A program made the position numbers and the translations under genes. The notes under the pieces are model-generated. The model was not told the origin of the DNA, did not search any database, and worked only from the letters and a program-made list of their open reading frames with translations. Below are positions 1-5,441 of a stretch of 6,887 nucleotides of DNA, in pieces (position 1 is the first letter of the stretch; each line of letters opens with the position of its first letter). The stretch is taken from contig JBHLPI010000103.1 in the NCBI GenBank assembly GCA_048939595.1, forward strand, positions 1 to 6,887, written 5' to 3'. The DNA is from Hermodarchaeum sp048939595 (GTDB taxonomy: Archaea > Asgardarchaeota > Hermodarchaeia > Hermodarchaeales > Hermodarchaeaceae).

Positions 1-407
1 TCTCTGATTTCAGCTTCCCCGTCGTGAACCCATAAGTAGACTGGTTCCTTTGCTTTTCCTTCCAAGATTACAAAGTCGAATCCAGCGAATTTTAATTTAG
101 GACCAAAATAACCTCCGGCACGCGATTCTGCCCAGCCTCCTGTTAATGGCGACTTGGTACAAATTTCGTAGCTTCCTGAACCTGGACAAAGCGTCCCTGT
201 AAGTGGACCGGTCGCAAAAATCAGCTTATTTTGAGGACCTAGTGGATCGATGCCTGGTTTGAGCTCTTCCCAAAGAACTCTTGCAGCGTAACCCGTGCAT
301 CCGATGTATTTGTCAATGAGGTCCTCCCTTACTTTTTCAACTAGAATCTTGTTTTTGGTCAAATTGACACGCAAGACCTTTCCGGCATAACCGAATAATT
401 GGTTCAT
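1..407 (-). CDS. aor: Aldehyde ferredoxin oxidoreductase, N-terminal part (cut by window edge)
   Basis: Tungsten-pterin enzyme of the AOR family, which oxidises aldehydes to carboxylic acids and reduces ferredoxin in the cytoplasm. Only about 135 codons are present; family members are usually about 600 residues, so the [4Fe-4S] cysteines and most pterin ligands lie outside the window. My translation of the minus strand begins MNQLFGYAGKVLRVNLTKNK, the usual opening of the family. It continues with YIGCTGYAARVLWEEL (34-49), the ATGPLTGT motif (65-72), and the glycine-rich AGGYFGPKLKFAGFD stretch (97-111) of the pterin-binding N-terminal domain. The ATG at 407 has GAGGTG at 419-414, 6 nt upstream, and the TGA of the preceding ferredoxin gene (420-418) is embedded in that site. 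It is the last of three co-directional genes. The family is clear; the aldehyde used is not visible. Confidence 0.93.
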   Translation of the reverse strand, partial: MNQLFGYAGKVLRVNLTKNKILVEKVREDLIDKYIGCTGYAARVLWEELKPGIDPLGPQNKLIFATGPLTGTLCPGSGSYEICTKSPLTGGWAESRAGGYFGPKLKFAGFDFVILEGKAKEPVYLWVHDGEAEIR

Positions 408-413
408 GATTTT

Positions 414-419
414 CACCTC
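414..419 (-). promoter_or_regulatory. Ribosome binding site of the AOR gene
   Basis: GAGGTG lies 6 nt before the ATG at 407 and overlaps the stop codon (TGA, 420-418) of the upstream ferredoxin gene. A ribosome ending on the ferredoxin gene would stop on this site, which suggests translational coupling of the two subunits. It also fixes the AOR start. Confidence 0.75.
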
Positions 420-897
420 ATTTTTGTGCTGGGGTTGGGTCCTTTGCTGGATTCTCGTAGAGTTTGGCAAATGCTCTTTGTCTGTAATAGTTTGCTTTGT
501 TGGCGTCAATGTATAGCAAGGCTTTTTCTGGACACCGCTTTACGCACTCAGGGTCTCCACCACAGAGGTCACACTTAATGGCAACCTTCGTCACCGGATC
601 TATCTTTATCATTCCAATCGGGCAAGTAGGAATACAGAGGCCACATTTTGTGCATTTCTCGGCATCGATCACTATCGCACCAGTCTTCTTGTTTCTACTT
701 ATCGCGTCCTGTGGACATGAGTCAATACACAAGCCACAATGCCAACAGACGATAGGTGTATCGATATATGGTTCACTCCGTATAACGTGGATTCGAGATC
801 TCGCTGGATTATGTGTGTTAAAGAATTTGAAGCTGCAATACAGTTCGCAGCGCATACACCCAACACATCGATTTGGTACAACAACCAGAGTTTTCAT
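418..897 (-). CDS. 4Fe-4S polyferredoxin, probable electron-transfer subunit of the AOR
   Basis: A 159-residue iron-sulfur protein with 16 cysteines in four motifs: C11-C14-C17-C21, C51-C54-C57-C61, C82-C85-C88-C92 and C109-C112-C118-C122. This is the HycB/DMSO-reductase-B-like pattern, enough for four [4Fe-4S] clusters. There is no signal peptide, so it is cytoplasmic. By analogy with AorA of the Aromatoleum AorABC enzyme (small polyferredoxin encoded just before the catalytic subunit), it likely carries electrons from the AOR to ferredoxin or another acceptor. I start it at ATG 897 (MKTLVVVPNRCVGC, a typical opening), 11 nt after the ADH stop. A GTG at 912 overlapping that stop (GTGA) would add five residues, MSCRE; neither start has a strong Shine-Dalgarno site, so coupling to the ADH gene is likely. 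The C-terminal 30 residues are charged and contain no cysteine. Confidence 0.88.
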   Translation of the reverse strand: MKTLVVVPNRCVGCMRCELYCSFKFFNTHNPARSRIHVIRSEPYIDTPIVCWHCGLCIDSCPQDAISRNKKTGAIVIDAEKCTKCGLCIPTCPIGMIKIDPVTKVAIKCDLCGGDPECVKRCPEKALLYIDANKANYYRQRAFAKLYENPAKDPTPAQK

Positions 898-908
898 TTC
901 TCTACAAC

Positions 909-1940
909 TCACTTGGAGGGTTTTAGAACGGATCTGCCTAATATTTGTCCTTGCATAAGCTGTTCAAGGGCTATGTTAGCTTCTTCGAGCTTGAAGGTCT
1001 TTGTAGTAATCGATTTGATTGTGCCTTTCTTCGCTAAACTAACCAGATCAACAAGTTCTTTGTGTGTTCCAACCTTTACGCCCATTATGGTAAGCTCGTA
1101 ATTTACTGCATCATCAGGTACGATTTTCAAGGGACCGGGTCCAACGCCGACTACGACAAGCCGGCTAAGATTTGTCAACATCTTCAGCCCATTACCATAT
1201 GTTTGTTCGAAGCCAACAAAATCTACGACGACATTTACGCCCTTCTCGCCCGTTATTTTAAGAACTTCGCTAACAGGATCCTTATTGCCATCTACAACAT
1301 AATCGGCTCCGAGCTTCTTAGCCATCTCTAGCTTTTCTTCGGTTAGGTCTATAGCAATGACGCTTGCTCCCATAGCTTTGGCGATTTGGATTGCAAAAGA
1401 CCCTGTGCCTCCTGCTCCATAAACAACGACGGTATCACTCGGTGTAACCTTGGCTTTTCTTAACGCCCGATATGATGTGACTCCGCAACATGAGAGTGGC
1501 GCAACATCTTCTGGTTTTAAATCTCCAATATTAATAAGCGCCTTTTCGGGGACCGCTATATATTCAGCATAGCCTCCATCTCTCGCAAATCCAATTGGAC
1601 CATTAAGTTTACAGGAGTTTTCAAATCCAGTTCTACATAGAATACATAAACCACAAGCGTACGCCGCCCAGCTATCGATTAAAACTGGATCATATATATT
1701 AAACGCTGTGACTTCAGACCCGATTTCATGGACTTTCCCAGCAATTTCATGGCCTAAAATCCATGGGCGTTTTCCTCCAAACTTCTCAGTCGTTAAGTTT
1801 CCATGTGAGAGGTGGACATCCGTATGACAAACCCCACACGCCTGAACTTTAATCAGGGCCTCTTTCGGTCCTACCTCTGGAATATCTACTTCATCAAGCT
1901 TAAGCGGCTCCTTATATTCGTGTAATCTCATCGCTTTCAA
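909..1940 (-). CDS. adh: Zinc-dependent, NAD-type alcohol dehydrogenase (MDR family)
   Basis: Medium-chain dehydrogenase/reductase interconverting an alcohol and an aldehyde or ketone. With the TTG start it has 343 residues, close to the 347 of Sulfolobus solfataricus ADH. Visible: catalytic zinc ligands C38 (ACGVCHTDVH), H64-E65 (GHEIAG) and C151 (PLSCCGVTSYR); structural zinc cysteines C96, C99, C102 and C110; a Rossmann loop GAGGTG at 175-180; and D198 at the end of the second strand, which favours NAD over NADP. The usual GDxV turn before the structural zinc loop reads YDPV. Start: TTG at 1940 gives MKAMRLHEYKEPL, the usual family opening, with GAGGG 6 nt upstream. An in-frame ATG at 2042 would overlap the divergent gene and lie upstream of the promoter; an ATG at 1931 is too far (about 15 nt) from the ribosome site. 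It is first in an operon with the polyferredoxin and AOR, so its aldehyde could feed the AOR. The natural substrate is unknown. Confidence 0.9.
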   Translation of the reverse strand: MKAMRLHEYKEPLKLDEVDIPEVGPKEALIKVQACGVCHTDVHLSHGNLTTEKFGGKRPWILGHEIAGKVHEIGSEVTAFNIYDPVLIDSWAAYACGLCILCRTGFENSCKLNGPIGFARDGGYAEYIAVPEKALINIGDLKPEDVAPLSCCGVTSYRALRKAKVTPSDTVVVYGAGGTGSFAIQIAKAMGASVIAIDLTEEKLEMAKKLGADYVVDGNKDPVSEVLKITGEKGVNVVVDFVGFEQTYGNGLKMLTNLSRLVVVGVGPGPLKIVPDDAVNYELTIMGVKVGTHKELVDLVSLAKKGTIKSITTKTFKLEEANIALEQLMQGQILGRSVLKPSK

Positions 1941-1946
1941 AAAAAT

Positions 1947-1951
1947 CCCTC
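1947..1951 (-). promoter_or_regulatory. Ribosome binding site deciding the TTG start of the ADH
   Basis: GAGGG on the minus strand ends 6 nt before TTG 1940. The binding-protein gene on the other strand uses the same GAGGG with the same 6-nt spacing (2011-2015 to ATG 2022). This match is the main reason for choosing TTG over the neighbouring ATGs. Confidence 0.7.
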
Positions 1952-1978
1952 TGAACATGCGAAACTGCACCATAAGTC

Positions 1979-1986
1979 TTATATAA
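1979..1986. promoter_or_regulatory. Palindromic TATA box shared by two divergent operons
   Basis: TTATATAA is a perfect palindrome near the middle of the 81-nt gap between the ADH start (1940) and the binding-protein start (2022). Read on plus it sits in CTTATATAAAT, and on minus in TTTATATAAG, both good matches to archaeal A boxes. Placing transcription starts about 25-27 nt from its centre gives roughly 2008-2010 on plus and 1956-1958 on minus. Both fall just upstream of the respective GAGGG sites, giving leaders of about 12-18 nt. I see no second TATA-like box in the gap and no strong BRE on either side. The TATA match is seen; dual use is inference. Confidence 0.65.
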
Positions 1987-2010
1987 ATCGTACAGCCGAA
2001 AGTGGGGACT

Positions 2011-2015
2011 GAGGG
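2011..2015 (+). promoter_or_regulatory. Ribosome binding site of the solute-binding protein gene
   Basis: GAGGG lies 6 nt before ATG 2022 and mirrors the site of the divergent ADH gene. It supports the 2022 start and thus the N-terminal membrane anchor. Confidence 0.7.
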
Positions 2016-2021
2016 ACAAAA

Positions 2022-3482
2022 ATGGCTCTCTCTCGAAATCAAATTTTAGGAATAGTTGCTATCGTTATCATAGTGTGTGCCACCGGTGGAGGAGCCTACT
2101 ACTACTTCTTCATATTAGCACCACAACAACCATTACCACCGAAAGAAAGTGTGACAATTGGTTGCGCTCTTTCACTTACCGGACCCTTTGGTGGTGGTGC
2201 AGCACTCCATTTAACTCCATATTACAACTGGATTGTCGATGAATACAATGATTTAGGTGGACTCTACATACCGGAATATGGACAGCGTTTGCCAATCGAA
2301 ATGACAATAGTCGACGATGAGGGTAACGTTGAGAATCTAATTTCGCAAACTGAACGGTTCATTACAGTTGATCATGTTGATTTTATTTTTCCCCCATGGG
2401 GAACAGCAATGAATTTTGCAGTATTTCCTTTGTATCAGCAATATGGATACCCAGTTGTTGCTTTAACAGTTGGGGCTGATGAAGCCGCAAGTCGTATTGA
2501 AAGCGGTGAATGGAACTACGTCTTCTTAACACTCGGTCAACCACATCATACAGGCAATGTTATAGCTGATTACCTTTCGTACATCGATGCAAATATGACA
2601 TCTCTGGATTCTATAGGAATCATCTTCGTCGCTGACCAACACGGTGTAGAATATGGTGGGGCCGCATATAGTTACTTATACACCAGAGGATTCAACATCA
2701 CAGTCTATCAAAGTTATCCAATAAACGTTGCAGACTTCACCCCTATAATCAACCAGCTTAAGCTTTGGGATTGCGATGTGATGTTCGCATCGAGCTATCC
2801 ACCAGATGGCATGTTACTTCTAGGACAGTGTATAGCGCAAGATTACAGTCCCAAGGTTATGTTCTTCGGTCCTGGTATTGAAGTGCCAATGATTGTGCAT
2901 GGACCAGGCGCATTTACGGATGAACAGACCATGGGAATTCACTTCTACGATGGCTATCCTGCCACTGCTTACGACACACCGGAATTAGCAGCTTGGGCTG
3001 AACTGCATAATTCCACTCTTGGATTCTATCCTTTCCCCGCATCAGCAACGTTTTACGGAGGCCTTCAATGTCTATTCCAGGCGATAGAACAAGTTGGTCT
3101 TAATCGAGCACTAGTGAGGGAGGCACTCGCCACCCAAACCTTCGACACCGTATTAGGACCTTATACATTTGTAGCAGGTGAACATCCGGATATTCCTGGA
3201 ACGGGATTGCTTTCCCAGTGGCAAGGTGGAGACATGATGGAAGTTGTGTGGCCACTTGATGTCGCTTCAGCGCCTATAATCGCTCCGAAGCCTGCTTGGC
3301 CAGCACCCCCAGCTCCCACAGCGAGTGTCCCTCTGCCCACGGGAACAGACTACCAATTCGGTGGACAAGGGATAGACTCGGCGAAAATTGGAATCAAGCC
3401 AGTTGCTGATCGATCAATGGATTTTGCCACGATGTCAATAGTGAGTCCAATGCTTTCATGGAGATTAACCTCAAGGGATTAG
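2022..3482 (+). CDS. Membrane-anchored solute-binding protein of a Liv-type (HAAT) ABC importer
   Basis: Captures the ligand outside the membrane and delivers it to LivH/LivM. It has 486 residues. Residues 8-32 form a hydrophobic anchor with no good lipobox (the only cysteine, C19, is preceded by IIV), then a short Pro/Gln linker. The periplasmic-binding-protein type I fold begins at VTIGCALSLTGPF (44-56) and runs to about 415. The usual AVDEIN helix reads WIVDEYNDLGG (70-80). Three NxS/T sequons (N191, N225, N330) could be glycosylated outside the cell. A Pro/Ala-rich stretch at 419-439 is followed by a tail of about 47 residues that I do not recognise. The gene ends in tandem stops, TAGTAG. 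It is followed by livH, but a T7 run lies between them. The family is sure; the ligand is not, since relatives bind amino acids, amides, urea or aromatic compounds. Confidence 0.9.
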   Translation: MALSRNQILGIVAIVIIVCATGGGAYYYFFILAPQQPLPPKESVTIGCALSLTGPFGGGAALHLTPYYNWIVDEYNDLGGLYIPEYGQRLPIEMTIVDDEGNVENLISQTERFITVDHVDFIFPPWGTAMNFAVFPLYQQYGYPVVALTVGADEAASRIESGEWNYVFLTLGQPHHTGNVIADYLSYIDANMTSLDSIGIIFVADQHGVEYGGAAYSYLYTRGFNITVYQSYPINVADFTPIINQLKLWDCDVMFASSYPPDGMLLLGQCIAQDYSPKVMFFGPGIEVPMIVHGPGAFTDEQTMGIHFYDGYPATAYDTPELAAWAELHNSTLGFYPFPASATFYGGLQCLFQAIEQVGLNRALVREALATQTFDTVLGPYTFVAGEHPDIPGTGLLSQWQGGDMMEVVWPLDVASAPIIAPKPAWPAPPAPTASVPLPTGTDYQFGGQGIDSAKIGIKPVADRSMDFATMSIVSPMLSWRLTSRD

Positions 3483-3500
3483 TAGCCATGAAGCTCCCCC

Positions 3501-3507
3501 TTTTTTT
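3501..3507 (+). terminator. Oligo-T run between binding-protein and permease genes, possible partial terminator
   Basis: Seven T's follow five C's in the 49-nt gap after the binding-protein stop and are followed by seven A's (3508-3514). Archaeal RNA polymerase can terminate at U-rich runs without a hairpin, so some transcripts may end here and leave more binding protein than permease. An imperfect inverted pair, AGCTCC (3492-3497) and GGAGGCT (3519-3525), flanks the run and includes the livH ribosome site. The run is seen; the attenuation is inference. Confidence 0.4.
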
Positions 3508-3518
3508 AAAAAAATAAT

Positions 3519-3523
3519 GGAGG
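3519..3523 (+). promoter_or_regulatory. Ribosome binding site of livH
   Basis: GGAGG stands 8 nt before ATG 3532. It is the strongest Shine-Dalgarno match on the plus strand of the window, so livH has its own ribosome entry rather than depending on coupling to the upstream gene. Confidence 0.7.
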
Positions 3524-3531
3524 CTTAATTC

Positions 3532-4389
3532 ATGATTGACATACTCATCGGGGGCGCAATTTTAGGAGCAATATTTTCTCTGATAGCTGCAGGCCTTAAC
3601 CTTCAGTATGGGGTAACTCGAGTACTCAATATCGCCCATGGCGAGTTCCTAATGCTAGGTGCGTACATGACCTATGTTTGTTTCACTTCGTTTTATATCA
3701 CGCCACTTTTTTCCCTTCCCATTTCCGGAATCGTTATTTTTCTTGTAGGAGTATTAGTTCAGCTACTCGTTTTTCGCAGGTTGGTTCACTTATCAAAAAC
3801 AGGTGAAGAGCTTGAATTCAGATCACTCTTAGCTTCCTTCGGTCTTTTATTCATTCTTCAGAATGTAGCTTTATTGATATTTGGTGCTACCCCACTAGGC
3901 TACACGTGGGCTAATTTACCAGTCATTATTTTTGGATACTATTTTCAATTAAACATGATAATAATTGCTATTGCAGCGATGATCATCATCATAGGCGTCT
4001 ACCTTTTTTTACGCTTCACGAAGTTGGGTTTAGCAATGAGGGCAACTGCTGAACAACCTACTGGTGCTAAGCTTGTTGGAATCAGTATTGATAGGATGCA
4101 TGCCCTGTCTTTCGGAATAGGCGTTCTTTTAGCTGCTTGGGCCGGCTCACTATTAAGTGTGATTTACTTCATAACCCCCTTCATTGGTTCGGCCTATACA
4201 TTCATCGCGTTAGTAATAATCATCATGGGTGGTATGGGCAGTTATCTTGGTAGTGTAGTAGGAGGCTTTGTAATGGGTTACGTGTATTACATCACATTGA
4301 CAGTTGATGCCCTCTTATCAATGGCCGTCGTCTACGTTTTCCTCATCATAATTCTTCTAATTAGACCAAAAGGATTTTTCGGGCGGTAA
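3532..4389 (+). CDS. livH: Liv-type ABC importer permease LivH
   Basis: Integral-membrane half of the translocation channel, paired with LivM. The 285 residues are close to the usual LivH length. Its N terminus carries the family hallmark, GAIFSLIAAGLNLQYGVTR (12-30), then VLNIAHGEFLMLGAY (31-45). The cytoplasmic coupling loop that contacts the ATPases is at about 164-193 (KLGLAMRATAEQPTGAKLVG...). The conserved end, ALVIIIMGGMGSYLGSVVGG (226-245), is followed by a last helix and RPKGFFGR. About eight hydrophobic segments are visible, with a charged loop at 82-97 (FRRLVHLSKTGEELEF). It is separated from livM by only 2 nt, so the two permeases are co-translated. No odd residues stand out. Confidence 0.95.
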   Translation: MIDILIGGAILGAIFSLIAAGLNLQYGVTRVLNIAHGEFLMLGAYMTYVCFTSFYITPLFSLPISGIVIFLVGVLVQLLVFRRLVHLSKTGEELEFRSLLASFGLLFILQNVALLIFGATPLGYTWANLPVIIFGYYFQLNMIIIAIAAMIIIIGVYLFLRFTKLGLAMRATAEQPTGAKLVGISIDRMHALSFGIGVLLAAWAGSLLSVIYFITPFIGSAYTFIALVIIIMGGMGSYLGSVVGGFVMGYVYYITLTVDALLSMAVVYVFLIIILLIRPKGFFGR

Positions 4390-4391
4390 CG

Positions 4392-5441
4392 ATGCAAAAA
4401 ATTACAACCGCAGATCTTTTGAAAATCCTTCCTTATGTAATAATTATCGTTGTGCTGATGCTAGCTCCCTTCTTCTTAACCCTCTATCCTTTGGCAATAT
4501 TACGCAGTCTCCTCTTATGGTCGGCGCTAGCCATCAGCTGGTGGTTCTTCTCAGGCGTTACAAAGTATGTTTCACTGGGATCTGCAGCATTTTTTGGGAT
4601 TAGCGTATACATTGTAGCTATCTTCGGTGATTTCGTTCCATTCCCTTTAGTGATACTGTTTGCTGGTTTATTCTGTTTTGCTATCGCACTTGGAATCGGT
4701 TTAGTAACCTTGAGATTAAAAGGCATATACTTCGCGGTATTTTCCTTCGGGCTAGCGGAGCTTTTTAGAAACCTCGTTCAATGGTGGGAAATAACGATAA
4801 CTGGTACTCGCGGGAGAATCATTTTTTATCTTCCCTCTCAAACAACCTATTGGGCAGTACTTATTGTCACAATTCTAGTTCTTGTGATGATACTCTTCCT
4901 AAAAAGGGCAAGACTTGGTCTAGCACTACGGTTGATAGGTGAAAACGAGGAAGCCGCGGCCCATTTGGGCGTAAACGTCAGTTTATATAAAACCTTAGGC
5001 TTCGCGATCAGTTCTATGTTTATGGGCTTAGTTGCAGCCAGCTTCGCGCCAAGGTTTAGATTTATTGACCCGTCAATCGCTTTTAATCCTCTATACTCTT
5101 TGCAGCCTGCAATAATGGCGATGTTGGGTGGAATTGCACTCATTTATGGCCCAATCGTTGGAGCAATTACTCTTACATTACTGAATGAGTTTCTGCGCAC
5201 CATCGCAACAGAATACTTCATGATTTTACTCGGCCTAATCGTGATCATCATTGTTCTTTTTATGCCAAACGGAATCGCTGGAGTCATTGAAAAGACGAGG
5301 ACAATAATAAAGAACGAAGGAACCGCTGGACTCATTGACTATATGAAGAATGGAATAACTGAATTCATTGAACGAGTGAAGAGCATCTTTCGGTTAGATA
5401 GAAAAAAGGAGCCAATTAAAGCCCCAGAAACGCCTCCTTAA
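4392..5441 (+). CDS. livM: Liv-type ABC importer permease LivM
   Basis: Second permease subunit, 349 residues. Family marks are VSLGSAAFFGISVYIVA (60-76) and LRLKGIYFAVFSFGLAEL (107-124). The ATPase-contact loop is RARLGLALRLIGENEEAAAHLG (172-193), and GGIALIYGPIVGAITLTLLNE (246-266) lies near the end. About eight to ten hydrophobic segments are visible. After the last membrane segment and MPNG (291-294) there is a hydrophilic, probably helical tail of about 55 residues ending in a Lys/Pro-rich stretch (DRKKEPIKAPETPP). Its ATG lies 2 nt after the livH stop with only a weak G-rich upstream match inside livH, so translation is probably coupled. The last 26 bp overlap the end of livF on the other strand. 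Confidence 0.94.
   Translation: MQKITTADLLKILPYVIIIVVLMLAPFFLTLYPLAILRSLLLWSALAISWWFFSGVTKYVSLGSAAFFGISVYIVAIFGDFVPFPLVILFAGLFCFAIALGIGLVTLRLKGIYFAVFSFGLAELFRNLVQWWEITITGTRGRIIFYLPSQTTYWAVLIVTILVLVMILFLKRARLGLALRLIGENEEAAAHLGVNVSLYKTLGFAISSMFMGLVAASFAPRFRFIDPSIAFNPLYSLQPAIMAMLGGIALIYGPIVGAITLTLLNEFLRTIATEYFMILLGLIVIIIVLFMPNGIAGVIEKTRTIIKNEGTAGLIDYMKNGITEFIERVKSIFRLDRKKEPIKAPETPP
5402..5407 (-). terminator. Candidate oligo-T terminator of the livGF transcript inside livM
   Basis: On the minus strand, eight bases after the livF stop (5418-5416), comes CC followed by six T's. On the plus strand the same bases encode Lys codons in the livM tail (RKKEP). Six T's soon after a stop codon fit an archaeal factor-independent terminator; its use is inferred. 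No T run longer than four was seen in the first 300 bases after the livM stop on the plus strand. Confidence 0.4.
5416..5441. other. Convergent 26-bp overlap of livM and livF coding ends
   Basis: The livM stop (TAA, 5439-5441) lies inside livF, and the livF stop (TAA, 5418-5416) lies inside livM. The last eight or so codons of each are therefore read from both strands. There is no intergenic space for terminators, so transcripts of the two units are expected to be complementary at their 3' ends unless each stops within the other gene. Confidence 0.9.

Noticed and set aside
497..958. A 153-codon open frame on the plus strand opposite the polyferredoxin gene
   Set aside because: It is a mirror of the cysteine-rich minus-strand gene, has no recognisable domain or good ribosome site, and the minus-strand reading is a clear iron-sulfur protein.
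739..1331. Two open frames on the plus strand (739-1101, 1062-1331) opposite the ferredoxin-ADH junction and the ADH gene
   Set aside because: They lie antisense to well-supported genes and have no family features or plausible start context.
2076..2080. Cys19 of the binding protein as a lipoprotein attachment site
   Set aside because: It lies within a continuous hydrophobic helix and is preceded by IIV, lacking the small residue expected at -1. A simple N-terminal anchor fits better.
3492..3525. Inverted repeat AGCTCC...GGAGGCT around T7-A7 as a stem-loop terminator
   Set aside because: The arms are short and mismatched, and the T run lies inside the loop rather than after the stem. Only the oligo-T run itself is kept as a candidate.
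4484..5335. Three minus-strand open frames opposite livM
   Set aside because: They are low-complexity shadows of a membrane protein gene with no sign of real coding.
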